NCBI GenBank assembly: GCA_003116875.1
Contig: BCKT01000012.1
Location: forward strand, 956,098 to 1,020,097
Length of the DNA: 64,000 nucleotides
Origin: Takashimella koratensis
Taxonomy: Eukaryota; Basidiomycota; Tremellomycetes; Trichosporonales; Tetragoniomycetaceae
Reading direction: 5' to 3'
Below the pieces are notes generated by a model. The model saw only the letters and a list, made by a program, of their open reading frames with translations. It ran no database searches and had not been told where the DNA came from. The position numbers were made by a program, and so were the translations under genes. This document shows, piece by piece, positions 45,138 to 58,375 of the stretch; the stretch's first letter is position 1; the number at the start of each line of letters is the position of its first letter.

Positions 45138-45946
45138 CGCCTGGATCGTGTATATGTGGCGTCGGTAGTCGACCAGGAGACGTCGATGTGGCTCAAGCCC
45201 GTCTTAACAGTGATGAACCTTGATCGTGGATGATTAAAGATAGAAGTTGAAGGCGGTAACAAGGTTGCAGGGTTAGAGTTCGAGGTGAGGAAAGGTCGGC
45301 AGAGGAGAGTAGAATAGTCGAGAGTTGGTGTCGAGGATGGGGGTGGATAAGCATGAGTCGCAAATTTGACACGAAGGGCAGTTTCGTTTGACGATTAAGC
45401 ATGCCGAAGATCCCAAATGGCCGAGCGAGAATCAAGTTCCGGGGCGGCGGCGGAAGAGGGGGGCGAGCGAGCACGGCGAGGCCAGACGGTACGGGGCAAT
45501 GAAAGTTGAGCGAATGTCCGATTGAATGTCAGCGGCCGGACAAATGGTTGCGGAGACGGCAACTCCAGAACTCCCCAGCAGAAAAAAAAAGAGGACGAGG
45601 GGGTGAAAATTAGATCGCGTAATGGAACAGTCTAGGACAGGGGATGGCGATGACGACGAGGGAGGCGGCCACGAGGGAGGAGCAGGACAAGACGAGACAG
45701 GGCCCAAGTCGGGTGGGCTTGAAGCAGCCGCGGCGATAGACGGGGGGTGGGTGGGGGTACTGGGCGGTATGGCGAGGAGGGGGAGGAGTTCAGGAGTGGA
45801 ACAAAATGCTCGCTTCCACTTGCTGACCGCCACGTCGTAAACGTGGTGAGGCGAGCGCAGACGAGTCTCTCCGAAGCTCCGATGGAGAGTGCGACGCCCA
45901 GGATGTACGGGGTGGGAGGGATGGATGGGAGGAGGATGGGGGCAGT

Positions 45947-45973
45947 GGGATGGGATGGGATGGGATGGGATGG
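45947..45973. repeat. GGGAT tandem repeat, G-quadruplex potential
   Basis: Five consecutive GGGAT units give five G3 runs with two-base loops on the plus strand. On the WOPR sense strand this is a C-rich leader or promoter element. Confidence 0.8.
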
Positions 45974-47721
45974 AGGATGAATGAATGGTCGGACCCAGAA
46001 GGCCAGGGTAAGACAAGGTTTAAGTTTTTTTTTGCGCGCCAGAGCAAAAGGGGAAGGAGACGAGCGACGGCAGGATCATCCCCCGCAGCCAGTGCCAGGG
46101 TCGGAGCGGCGACCGACAGCACACGACAGCAAGCGATGCCAGACACACGGCAACAGCAAGCGACGGCACGCTCGTAGCGAGCAGCCAAGAGTCCAAGAGA
46201 TGCGGCCAAGCATGGTGCAGTCTGGGCGGCGCGCTGTCCGAGAGCCCCCAATGAAGGGCAAGGCCTAGACCCATTCCAGCTTTCTCTCGTCAGACCGACA
46301 CGTCAGAACACAAACACGCAGACACAGCTCGCAGAGCGCGGTCTGGACCCTTGCTGGCCCTTGGGCCTTGGGCCTGCCATGGCGTCGCGCTCTATCCCCC
46401 TCCCTGCGCTCCCTCGCCACCCCATCCTCGGAACAAACCCCAGTCATCGCACGGAATGGAAAATCTGCCCTCGCTCCGCCGACCCGCCCGCCGTGCCCAC
46501 CAAAGCTTGAATAGACCCGACGGAAACAACCACAGACCCGAAAGCAGAACCCTTGTTGCCGCAGCCCCCAAAGCACCCCATACGCTACTCACCTAAAATT
46601 ATCGATTATTATCCCGCCGTCGTTCCTCCGGGCACGGACCAGTTCCAGTCCTCGAGAGCCAAGAAAATCGAGCCGACGACCTAATTAAAATCTGTCGTGC
46701 GCGAGACTAGCGTCCGAACGTGTAGTGGGAATCGCGCGAGAAGGCGAGGGAAGGGAAAAGAAGCGTGTGGGCCGGAGGTTTGGGAGGAATGCGAGGATCA
46801 AATGCCGAGCTAGGGGGAATGATTGGGGGAACAATAATCTCGGTCCGCCGGTGCCGATGCTTGTCACTCTCCAGGATCGAGCCGTGAGGGAGTGAGAGTC
46901 GTAGGTGGGCACTCGGCCTTGCGGTGCCGGTAGCGAAGGCGACGAAGGAGACAAGAAAGGGAAAGAGTGGTGCCGTGGAAAGATATTCCAAGGGTGGGTT
47001 GACAAGTACCAAAAAGATACGTGGGTGGGAGGAAGGCTTAGTACGTAAGAGGAAGGGGGAAACGAACGGCTGGCAGCCTGTGTAGGTGATTAAGGCGCCG
47101 GGAGGGAACGTGGGTGGGCAAGGGCTATTGTTGACCTAGACCATTCGGGTTTCGGACGCAGTTGACGAGGTGAAAGGATGAAGGAAGGTGGGGAGGAAGT
47201 CGGAGTCGGAGTTGAAGACGGGAGGAGAGGGTCGGTGACGTGGTCGTGGAGTGTGAACAGGTGGGCGTGGTGAAGGGAGGACGAGGGCGAGGGGGAGCGG
47301 CGGAGAGGACGAGGATGAGGATGAGGATGAGGATGTTGATATCAGCAAGTGTCGGAGTGGGTGAGGGGTGGGGGTGGATGGATGTAGAGGAGGAGGAAAA
47401 GAGCAAGAGACGAGGATGGATGTAAATATGATGGAGTGGAGTGGCAGTGACAAGGATAATGATTGATGGCTGATGGCTGACGGATGATGGTCGACACGCT
47501 GCACCAGATGATGCCTGATGGTGGCGGACGCCGGGGGCACCGGGGGGAGCACCGAGCGCAGACCAAAGGGCAGACAAGCAGCTAGACTGTAGCGTCGGCA
47601 AGAGGGATCGGTCGCCACCAGACAGTAACGCGGCGATCAGGTCACCTGCTCAGCTGCCAGTCACCACGACCTCACCCAGCTAGCACCCACAGCCCGTCGC
47701 AACGCAACAAGGCCCAAAAGA

Positions 47722-47753
47722 GGGNGGGGGGNGGGGNGGGGGGGGGGGGGGGG
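47722..47753. repeat. poly-G tract with ambiguous bases
   Basis: A run of G interrupted by three N (47725, 47732, 47737). The N bases show that sequencing or polishing failed to resolve a homopolymer, so the true length is unknown. Confidence 0.9.
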
Positions 47754-50700
47754 CGACCAGGCGAGACACAGCCCAGCGATCAAAGCGACTAGTGTCTGGC
47801 TCGCGAGCCAAAGGGCGGGCGGGAATCAAAGGTGGAAGGAACAAGGATACCGTTGAGAATGAGACAAATCCCAAGTCATGCAACGGCGGCTCCGTCGGGA
47901 CTGGACCCCACCGAGTCGGTCCAACCACAGACGAGGATCCCAAAAAGAGCCGAGCGGACAAGAGCGAGCAAACCCCAGGAACGCATACCAATCCCTCTCC
48001 TCGATCTTCCAGGGGTGTACCAACGCACGGATGCCGAAGAAGAGCAGGAGGGTCGGGACAAGCCTCGGAAGCGCCCCGAGGGGGAGAAGAGGGTGAGGAG
48101 GTCAGGGGAGGAGGGTCCGAACGGCGAGACAAAATGACACTGCTCAAACAGCAATGATGCGCATCGGATTGAGTTTGGGGATATCTCGACGCCACCTTGA
48201 TTTCTCTCTCGCAATGTCGCTCACCTGTCCTGCAGGTAGCGTTGCCGCTGCAGTCCCTGAAGACCGCCGAGTCCTGAAGAGATTTCCTCCACGACCCAAA
48301 GCAGACCTTGTAGACTGATCGCAACAGGAGGAATCGATGGCGAGAGTGGTGGCCGTTAGGTAGGTGGCGTAGAGAGATAGGAGACAGTAAACAGGAAAGG
48401 AAAGCAAGGGTCATATCAAAGAGAAGCGCGCCAAGCTTCCGCACAAGGTTTAGGAGAGAGGTCCCAACCTTGACCGAATAGCGCACGTCCACCGGCGCTC
48501 GCGCCAGCAGACGGAAAAGGCTTCGCCGGTCAGAGGGGCGTCTCTAAGGGAAGCAGCCTTGGAAGAGCCAGAAGCTGCCTCCGACCTCCAGGGCTCATAG
48601 CGAGGAACAAAGTGGAATCGATGCAGGCCAAGATAGTCAAGGGGAAACGAAATGGAGGGAATCGAGGCAGGAACGAGAGTGTTTGTCAGGCCAGGGGTGA
48701 CAAGGGGGTAGGGGAGGAGAGGTAACGAGCGAAAAATGAAAAGCGTTAGGTCAGGCTCAAAACGCCGTGGCGTCGGGTGGCGTCATGACGTTATGCCGAT
48801 GACTCCCCCGTGAGGCCAGGCTGCGAACGATGTGCAGCCAACGAGACGGGGATCAGAGTGAGGGACGGAGAACAATAACGGCCAGGTCGACCTGGCCAGG
48901 CCGTCCACAAAGATAGCAAATGCGCAGACATGGCGATGAGGAAGGAAGTCGCCCGCACCAGTCTAACAGCCGCCAACGGACATCGAAATAAACACGGCGA
49001 CCGAGGAGCTTCCAAGCACCGCGAGAACAAGGACGAGAAGAGCGGAGGAGATGGACGAAGGGGGTCTCGGCCTAGGAGCCTAGACTCCTCCGGGGGATCT
49101 GCGAGGCATGTTCGGCAACTTGACTCCACTCTTCTGGGATAAGACAATTTGCCCATTCTGGCCCGGACTCGTGAACCCGTGTGACCGAGAGACGGAGACA
49201 GCCGACCATGCAATGTGCAATCGACACCGGGTAACCCGCTGTCCGTGAAACCTCCGACATCTCATGGAGCCAAGACAGACAGGCAGCCGAAGCAGCCGAA
49301 GCGAGCGCAGGGGAGCAGCGGCTGGGCCGGCGAGGGGAGAGAGCGAGGACGGAGAAAAGAAATTGGACAAGGCGGAAAAGGGCGAGCGGAAATTCCAGAA
49401 AACTGCGTTACTCACCTCGTCGCGTGGTCACCTCTGTGCTCAGTTTAACCGAATCGCGGACGAACGAACGCAGTGATGACAATAAGCTGGACGTCATTAA
49501 CAACCAGCGGGAGGAACGATATTACGTCTTGTCGATCGATGCGAGGAACGGTGGGACGCTATCGGGTGTGCGTTTAGCGGGTGTGATGACGCCAGCAGTG
49601 GTGGGTGTGGGAGTGAGATGATAGGTGGAGTGGGAGGTTGGATCGACAAAGTGGATGGTTGAACGATAAAGACAAGGTTTGGGGGAAACCCAACCAAAAG
49701 TCAAGGTTGAGCGGCGGCAAGGTTACGTTGAGTGGGGAGGTGGGGATGGTTTGAGAGGGACTTGTGGGAATCCGGTTTAAGTATAAAAGGGGCTAGGGGT
49801 TGCGGGATGTCTGGAAGAGGTGCTAATATAGCTTTGATGCTTCGGATCGGATGTTGAGAAGATGGGAGAGTTACAACGTACCTGTGCTGATCAACGTCGT
49901 TTTTACCCCTTGCGTCTGCTACTCGCTTAGACGGTCGTCAACCGCGGGCGGGTGGGTATGATGAACGGCTCACGCCTGGGCCCAATTATCGATGCAGAGG
50001 GGGAGCGGTGATGAAGTGATGCGGCGTTTGCGACATTGATCAGCTACGAGCCCACGCGGTCAAATTTTGGTTGGACAAGGGAGGAGAAGGGTGGTAAACG
50101 TTGAGCCAATCCATCAACCGTCACGGCCCGCGTTCCGGCCGGAGAGGGCGCGATGGGCAGGGGAGAGCAAAGGCATGGGGAAGGATGGGATGGAAGTGCG
50201 AGAAACGTGGGGAGTAGGAAGCCAAGAGGACAGGAAAGTGAGGCCGAGGGCGTCGCCGTGTTCCCTCTACTTCCTTTCTGCTTCTCCCCGTGTGCAAAGG
50301 ACGCGACACGAGGTGCGCCCAGAAGCGTGGGGCAGAGGGGTAGGAGGATGTGATTATTACTCGGCGACTCACAAGGAGGGATTGAAAGGACAGCAGGCGG
50401 TGCCGTTTACCGTAAAGACCAGACCGAAAGTCGATACAAAGGGAGGGAGTGGGAGTATCAAGGTTGACTCTGGTGAGACAGAAAGGATGGTGGAAGGATT
50501 GACTTGCACGATCAAGAGGCCGAACGATCGCAAGGTGCAGACAACGACAAGGATCGCTGAAGAATACAGTGCGAAAGAGAGCAAGGTTGTGACGGAGCGA
50601 GGTTGATCAAAGGTCACAAACACGAGGGGAGGGAGGGGGGCTAGTCGGATCGAAATTGGAACGGTGAAGTGTAGATGAGAAAGAGTGTGTGAAGTTGAAG

Positions 50701-52967
50701 AGTTTCGAGGGGGCGAGTTGCAGAGGGTTTGTATTGCACTTTGCGAACGCGCCGGTAGACGAGATCAAGTAAGGGGCCCTCTGGAGAACAAGTTTTGAGT
50801 TAGAGTTTGGTCGGTTGGGCGGCAGGGGCGGTGTCGATGCGCTATATATGTATGACCGGTCCAGGCATGTGCTCGTCCTACTCACAGGCTACTGCTGATT
50901 GAGTTTAGCGAGAGATCTGTCGAGGCTCGTGGGTCCAGGTTGCTCTCTTGCTCCTTGGCTTCCGCTAGTTCACCCGGCCGGGCTAAGAGTCTCGTGACGC
51001 AACGTTCGGGTTCGGGTTTGAGCAAAGCGATGTGCAAATCTGCAATGTCGCAATGGATGGAATAGTGGACGGCGAGGGGGAGGAATGAATGGGAGCGCAG
51101 GCAGTTACAAGGAGGTGGATTGACGGCCAAGCAAACGGGTTGGTCAGTTGACGCGAAGGTTGAGGACAGAGAGGGCGGAGGGCAAGAAGGCAGGCGGGAG
51201 AGATGCGGCAAAGAAGCGGCGAGGTGATCCCGTGGTCGTTGCAGGCGAGAGTGCAGGGCACGGATGAAAGGTCGAAGGGGGAGCGTGGGATGTGTTTGAC
51301 CGTCTTGCTCACCCTGCGAAGCCGATTGATTTCGATTGACACGCTTCGACGATTGATCGGCCAAGAGACGCGGGGCCCGAGAGGGGGAAGGGGAGGAACG
51401 GGGGTACAAGGGGATCTTAATTAAGTCGCAGAGGAGGGGGGGTCGAGATGTTGGCGGATGGTATTTGATTGAATGAGTCACTCGAGTCAACAGGTCGACG
51501 TGAGCCGGGATTGACGAAACGAGAACCGCTGGAATCTGACGCTAGTGAGAGCGATGGAGCGTGAAGGTACGCAAGCGGGGGAGGAGTGAGCTGGTGAGTC
51601 GGGGCGCGGGGGAGGCGAGAGGCGCTAAGCAAGGGCGCGAGGCCAAGCCCTCGAATCGAAGACTGTAGAAGGAAGCAGAAATAGAGTTTAGAGATCCGTT
51701 CTAAATTGTCTATCGCGTGTCCGATTGGGCGAGCTGGAGGGTCGGGAGGAGCTGCGATGATGGGTGGGAGGACCGAAGGGGAGCTTGAGGAGTGGGACGA
51801 CTGGGCGGACAGCTGGCGAGATGGGCTGACCCAAGATCGATGGGAAGAGGTGTTAGATGGAGGAGGGGGTGATCCGAATGATGATGACGGTTTGCTCACG
51901 AGCTCGGTAGAAGCGGGGGAAGAGCCGTCGACATCAGATAGGGGGTTATTACCGCCCGCCGGGTGTCGTCAGTGCTGGATAACCGTACCAAACAGCACAA
52001 GCAACAACGGAGTACCTGTCTTTGCGTCTCCTTGTCTCTGTCCTCTCGCTCGACCCCGTGCCCTGGTATGAGCGGCGAATTGGCAACCATACCGGGGGAT
52101 TTCATAGCCTGCTTTTCCCCCTCTGTTTTCTCGCCATGCATGCATGCATGCTACTAGACAGGAACGCAATTACGAGAGAGAAGGGGCAACGAAATGAGCA
52201 TAGCGAGGCCGAGAGGGTGAGGGGGGCACAGGGAACGGCGACACGAGTCAAAGGCGGCCGCCGAGGGGGCTTCAATTCCTTTTTTCCTTTTTTTTTTTTT
52301 TTTTCTCGTCGATTGATTTCCTCCCACTTTCCCTTTGAAGGGAGCAAAAATAATAATCTAGAATGGAATAAAAAGGTCAAAGGCTTCGGAGGACGAGGGA
52401 GACGAATGTTGGCGAGAGGGTGGTAATGAAACCTCTCAGGACGAGATACGGTGTGGTGGTAGGATCCTAGGGTCACCTGTGGCTCACGGCGGCGTCGTGG
52501 GTGGGGGTAAGTCGGGCGGTCGGGTGAACGGGAAGCGGGCAAGGGGTGGTGGAGGGGTGGGGTGGGGCGTGGGGCGTGGTAGTGCACGGGGGCTGGGTGC
52601 ATGATCTGACTCCATGATCTGACACTATTGCGAACGCGAGCGGCCATGCCTCTCCGCTCAATCTCGTGCTCACACGGAGATAAAAAAGCGACCCACTGCG
52701 AGGAGGGGACCCAGTCGAGACAGGCGAGACAAGACGTACGCACACCCAGTCATTGCTGTTCCAAACCTAGCCCAGCTGACCAGCTGTCTGTTCCTGTGCT
52801 CGTCCCAAATGCACTGACATCACAATCTTCGGCAGTAATTAACCAGAGGGTAAGAGAAAAGGGGATCCATAATAAATTCCGTCTCCTTCCCTCGCTAGCT
52901 CCGCCCTTACTCCCCTGGCCCTAGCTGTAACCCACCTCTGGCGCTCCGATGCTTGTCTTAGGGAAAA

Positions 52968-53453
52968 ATGAAGAAATCCCCGAGCTGCCTGCCTGCACTG
53001 TGCATCTTGGGGTCAACCTGTGTCCTGACATGTGTTCTGGGTACCCCACCCGCTAGTGCTGTCTGTCTGACCCGTGCCCGTTTGCAGATTGACCGACTCC
53101 ATGCATGGAGCATGACAATCGAGCATGGGACAACCGAATTGACAGAATCAGACCCCTCACAGGTTCTCACACACCTCCACGCGATCACAAATGAAACTTC
53201 ATCCAAGTCGTCCCTGTCGACCTTGCTCGGTCGCCATTCCCAACAGTCCCGCCGCTGCAGGGAGGCTCGAGAAACCTCCCGAAGCCAAGCAACTTGGAGC
53301 GGGCCGCTCACCTCCGCCTCTATCTCCCGACACGGGCAGGAACAAACAGGATCGGAAGGTGAACAAACGTCGCACTCCTTTCTCTTTAAAACCCTTGACC
53401 TCAACAGCACCTGGCTGCCGGGCTACATCCGCAACTCTACCTTACCTCCCTGA
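52968..53453 (+). CDS. weak candidate: small protein with signal-peptide-like start
   Basis: Single-exon 161-aa frame beginning MKKSPSCLPALCILGSTCVL. It has two Lys, a hydrophobic stretch of about 20 residues and an Ala-x-Ala-like PPASAVC site, followed by a Ser/Thr-rich chain with Asn-X-Ser/Thr sites (NETS, NSTW, NSTL). It sits alone in the WOPR upstream region and may well be chance. No homolog is recognised. Confidence 0.2.
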   Translation: MKKSPSCLPALCILGSTCVLTCVLGTPPASAVCLTRARLQIDRLHAWSMTIEHGTTELTESDPSQVLTHLHAITNETSSKSSLSTLLGRHSQQSRRCREARETSRSQATWSGPLTSASISRHGQEQTGSEGEQTSHSFLFKTLDLNSTWLPGYIRNSTLPP

Positions 53454-56119
53454 CAGCGTTCACTGGAATCGATCAGCGATATCCAATTGGGATGACGCAT
53501 CCCCAGCGCCCCCTTGACCCCCTCGTCCAAAAATCCCACGCACAACTGTGGGCTGAGCTCTTCCCTGAAAGTCATGAGGGTAAACCAAGGGGGTCAACGA
53601 AAACCCCTATCTTCCATTTCTCCTGGGCTTTCAATTGAACGATCAAAAGGAAAAACAGTGGTAATAATGCGAACAAGGGCGCGGAGGGGAAAAATACCCT
53701 CCACTTGCCAAAACAGTCATTGAGGATAAAATTGGATCGGATGGCGCAGAAAGAGTCCAAGGGTAAGATGCGCGTGGTGCTGCGCAAGGAACAGGGCCTG
53801 TTCGGTCGGCCAGTTACTCGCGCTTGACATGGAGTTGCCGTTTAGCGTAGTCTATATCAGCTTCCGTTCTGTGACACTGGTGTGTCAGCGACGAAATGAA
53901 ACGGAACCGCAGGCTGAGGTCCAAACACCCGCCCTCACACAGGGGTGAAACGAGATCTCGGCGGCGGCAATGGCGTGCCGGGTTGCTTCACGTTGTCAAG
54001 CCCAACAACAACGCCATTCTTTCTCGTACCCTCCCTTGCCCCCCCTAGGCTCCTCCTCGTCCCTACCCCCTCTCCTCCCCCCTGCCCTTCCCCTTCCTTT
54101 CTTCGCCTCGTTGCCCCCTTTTTTCACCCGACGTCCCCGCGTTTACCCCACGGTACATGTTTTACCGTATTGGGTTATGACGCTCCCGTCGCTCATCTCC
54201 GCCTCACGGTTTTGAGCTGATCGAGCCCCAATTGACCAGATGTTTCCCTCACGCGAAACGTGTGTGGTAGGGAGCGGGCAGCGCTGGCTTTCACCGCTCT
54301 TGACCCGCTCCGAGATCGTGAGAACAGATCTCACTTGAGACGGCGATGAATCAGGTCTGATAGTGTCACTCTTTCTCGACTCCCAAATGGTCCACATCAG
54401 CTTCGGGTCCCTTGTGGCCCTAGTCCCAGTAGATCCGATTCGGTACCGTCTCCTCTCGCCTCCTCAACTCGACCTGTGCCAACTTGTATCTGCTTGATCG
54501 GGACACGCCCTTGCCCAACTTGCCGTGCTGTGGCGTCAATGTTCTCATGCCAAGAGGTGCACCGCTTCATTGTTGCCAGCCATGCCGGGCGTGCCGGGCG
54601 TGGGGCTCCCCAGACGTCTCAGATAGTGTCGTTTCTTTACGCTACAATCTCGTCACATGTCGGTGGAGCCAGAACGGGGACGCGGCCAGGAACCGAGTCC
54701 AACGACCTCCGAACAAGTTCCGGGGCGCAAGCAAAACTCGAGAATACCAGTAAAAAGAGCAACCGCCCTACGGGTAATAAGCTCCCCGGTCGTACTCATC
54801 GGCGTTCTGAACACGCTTGATAAGCTCAACACTGCAGGCGGTGTGTTCTGACAATTCTCCAATACAACGTTGCTTCCGGTCGTCGTCGGTGACCTGCGAC
54901 TTCCCCAACGCACCCGCGTCTTTTTCCCACGCTCTATTCCTAGGTATCGTTAATGCCGAAAGTCGGACAAAAGCGGTTCGACATAGCCGGTGGTGTTCTT
55001 TTGCATTCACATTGTCGCGCCATGGCGTTTGTTAGATCGTTCTTTCCCATTCATTGCTTTCAACGCCTCTCGGGTAGCCGGATGTCCATCCACGGAGCGC
55101 ATTCCGGTGGAGCCGAGTCAAAGACTTTGAGTGCACTCTAAGCCGCGTTCAAATCTCTGTGGAAGCCCATCCGCTCCGTATGCCGAGACTCCAGCCAGGC
55201 AGGCGGGGTGCAGGATCGCCCGCCGATCTCGAGGAACAAATGAATGCGCCAGGAGAGGGTTACGCAACACTCGCCGTACTGAGGATGACATTCCATGTCA
55301 GCATTGCCCGTCAGGCAGACGAAGGGAGGATCGGTGATGGGGCATCCTCAGCGTCCAGCTATCATGCATGAAAATTTTAGGCTAAGGACGTCACACTGGA
55401 GCCCGTTTCCCATGGCCGGCAACGATCCTGCCGTGTGGATCCCGATATTTAGCGGAGACGGCGCACGCACGGCCGTGCATTTGGTGTGGTGCTCGGTTGT
55501 TCGCTCCAATCGCGACGTGCGGTGGTACTCTGCGGCGCGGATTGTGGCCGACACAGCCGAGATTGAAACGAACAGAGCAGGACACGAACAAAATAAAATG
55601 AATAGGAGAAAATGACACGAGACGGAGACGATGCGAATAAGGTAGCGAGACCGTTTCCGCCAGGTCGGCATTCAATCGCCCCTATTGCCGTTACGTGGTT
55701 GACTCGAGGACATGCGTTTGACTCTGGACGTCCGCTGTTCAAGGCACTATGAAAGTGAGGCGCAGGTGGCGTTGAGGGTCTCGTGTGACAATCTGAAAAC
55801 GCACTCTCACGAGATGCGCAGCACTGTGGCTGGAGAACAATGGACGAGTGGCTCTGACGATAGCAGTTTCAAGTCATCAGGTATGCCTTTACTCCGTTTG
55901 TCACACGACTACCTGATCCCGCTCTCCGTGTTCCCGACACCAAGCGGATAACCTCGTCTTTTCATTCACCTTCACGCTTACCCGCCGAACGATGTCCTCG
56001 TATACTGGTATCGCTACTACTCGTGCATGCATCATTATGACTCAGTACTGCTTATCCTCGTCGAGGCTCTCCCATGATGCGAAGCAACGAGTGGCCATCC
56101 ATGTGTGTGTGACTCGACC

Positions 56120-58375
56120 TCAGTCGTGGTTCTTCTGAGCCTCCTGTATCGCTTTGATCATCTTGCCACCCATAGCGTTTGCCTCTGCGAATCTTGGCGC
56201 GAAGAAATCTGTCCCACCAGCGAAGATAGTCCGCATCAGCCCGCGTCTCCTCGAACGTCGTCCCAACTATTCATGCAGTACCAAGTCGTCCGCGTGTAGT
56301 TCAAACAACTCACCGGCAACGTCTTTGAACCTTCGCTCGTACAGATCAAAGTTGCCGAAACTGACACACTCTCCCCACCCTCGAGCAGCCACGACAAACT
56401 CGAGATCGTCAGGGCGGTAAACAGGGTGAGCCACAGCCGCCGCGATAGCAGCTGTCAACCGCGCGCTCGATCGGAATAGGTACTCGGCAACACCTAGATA
56501 TCCCGACAGGGTTTGTGTGAAACGTGTCAGCGAGTAAGAACCATGTAAGCAAAGGGTGCTTGCGCTAGTGGTTCTTTCCGGCCCCGGGAGCATCTTTTCT
56601 CCTATTCTCCTCTCCATTCCGGGCATTGTGCCGGGTGATTACAGATCCTGTGGAGAGTATGGGTGGGGTCGCAGGGCTCCAGGAGCCAGAGAGATCCGAT
56701 GCAGAAGCCGCGAAGGGCCAAGACCACCAAAATGAACGTGGACTCACCGATCCACAGCATAAACACTGGTGTCCCAGCTACCTCGAGGTGTTCGTACGGC
56801 CTGATTCCCAATGCCGCCCAGCAGTCGACCATCGCCAGCAAGCTCAGATGCGAGTTGGGGCTCTCCTTCTCGTCCTGTGCGTACTGCTTACTGCCCAGGC
56901 TAAACTGGTCAAGCAACTCCTCGGCGAGCAAGATCGGTCTCCGTCCCCCATCCTCCCCTCCATCCTCGCCACGCTTCCAACCAAAGACAGCCTCCCGCGC
57001 GCGCCAGACCCGTTCCGCGAGCTCGTCCTGTCGACTTTGGACAAAGAGCTTAAACAGCTCAGTCGCGGATGTTGCGTACTGTTGGATCTGCCGTTGAGCA
57101 GCCGGGTTGAGAAGCGCGAGACCTGCGTAGACGTGCCACTTCGCGCCGTAGATGCGTAACGTTATGTTGACTTTGATCACCTCGATGCCGGATACGTAGA
57201 GCGCCGTCTCCCACGGGTACGACGCCGAGCACTTCCATGCGGTACCCATACTGCAGAAGGGTCAGTAATAGCAAAGCGCGAGCATATGACTGATGGAGTG
57301 TTGAGGAACCGACACATACCTCAAGAACGCAGCGTGGGTCACAGCCTGCGTGTTCGCAGTCACTTCGTCGTGCTCGTCGTAGCTGAGGTAAACGTATCTG
57401 CTCTTGAACGATTGGAAGACCTCCTCGACCATGCGGACTTTCTCCTCTGGTCCCCGGTGGTGGATAATGATCTGAACAGCCCAGTGTCAGTTTGCCTCCT
57501 GCCGACGTGTCCAACTTCCAAGAGCTCCCAGCTCTTCTCTTGCACGCGCACAATCCACCTGAATCTCTCGTCATCCTACTAGCCGACTTCACTCGCCGAC
57601 ACGGCTCCAATCCTCTGCCCTCTACCTCCACCTATCCAAAAGTTCCTCCTTGCAACCCCGCGGTCTTCCAGTCTCTCTTGCCGTCACCACGACCCGATCC
57701 CCTCTGTCGCCCACTCCAACGCCATCACTCACCAAAGGCTGTCCCTCGGTCGTCACGCTTGGCCCATGTAAACTGTGAACCGACACGATATCCACGTCCT
57801 TCGGCAAGTACGTCTCAAACGCCTCCCTCTCTGGCGCCTTCACACTCGTCTGGCCCGCAACAGTCGCGCCGAATTTCGTAGAGGGACCGTACTGCCGAAC
57901 AACTGACGAGATCGCGGCCGCCTCCACAGAGTAGATGATGAAGTCGGACAGGCGAGAGACGGCGTGACCGTCAGGCAATGCGATGATACCAGTGCCTGTT
58001 GGATCAGCTGATTAGCATTTGCAAGTAGCTGAGACGTCGCAGTTTATCAAAGGAGGGAGCTGTGGGTGAAAGAAAAGTTTACCTACCTTCAACCTCCTTT
58101 TGGAGCTCCGGAAACCGCTCTGGTCGGTCGCAGACGTAGATGCTGGGCAGCTCAGCAACAGCTCCGCCATGTACCAGGTCCACTCACGTCTTGATTCCAC
58201 CTTGCTTCAGCCGTCGTGCGTACATCTTCCCCATCTAGTGGTGCGTGTCAGCAGAGGTTGAACGACAGCGGCGTTGCTCCCAAACGACAGAACAATGATG
58301 TACCCAACGAGGGGTCCTCCATACGCGACTCACGTCTCCCATGCCAATGATGCCGACAACGGGCTGTGCAACCAT
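56120..58375 (-). CDS. TYR1: prephenate dehydrogenase (tyrosine biosynthesis)
   Basis: 443 aa from eight exons (58375-58334, 58234-58188, 58142-58087, 57995-57733, 57471-57320, 57250-56748, 56493-56314, 56208-56120), all in phase and near the usual TYR1 length. It oxidatively decarboxylates prephenate to 4-hydroxyphenylpyruvate with NADP+ in the cytosol. The Rossmann motif GMGDMG (11-16) is split by intron 1 after Asp14. Then come IYVCDRPERFPELQ, YSVEAAAISSVVRQYGPSTK, VDIVSVHSLHGPSVTTEGQP, IIHHRGPEEKV and YVYLSYDEHDEVTANTQAVT. Next are a helical C-terminal domain (AWKCSASYPWETALYVSGIE, NPAAQRQIQQYATSATELFK) and the end FAEANAMGGKMIKAIQEAQK. Fungal TYR1 is usually expressed constitutively or under Phe control; nothing visible here decides this. 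Confidence 0.97.

Larger units (their letters stand above)
45138..56119 (-). promoter_or_regulatory. about 11 kb gene-free region upstream of the WOPR gene
   Basis: Between the WOPR start and the TYR1 3' end I find no ORF with a domain or believable exon structure. The minus strand, the sense of the WOPR gene, is pyrimidine-rich over much of 45-52 kb, as expected of a promoter and long leader. It contains a GGGAT tandem (45947-45973), a GATGAG repeat (about 47306-47336), an interrupted G-run with ambiguous bases (47722-47753), a T-run (about 52281-52302), and TATA-like TATAAAA (near 49776) and TATATATG (near 50841). Strong minus-strand splice donors GTGAGTAG at 46592 and GTGAGTAA at 49415 could belong to 5' UTR introns. 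Confidence 0.6.

Noticed and set aside
45432..46016. Ser/Pro/His-rich minus ORF just upstream of the WOPR gene
   Set aside because: Low-complexity translation of C-rich leader repeats (including the GGGAT tandem); no domain or splice structure.
47136..47618. Overlapping Ser/Pro/His-rich ORFs on the minus strand
   Set aside because: Two frames of the same repeat-rich DNA are equally open, which indicates composition bias rather than a gene.
50067..50606. 179-codon plus-strand ORF in the gene desert
   Set aside because: The opposite strand is equally open and the protein has no recognisable feature; antisense to the presumed WOPR promoter.
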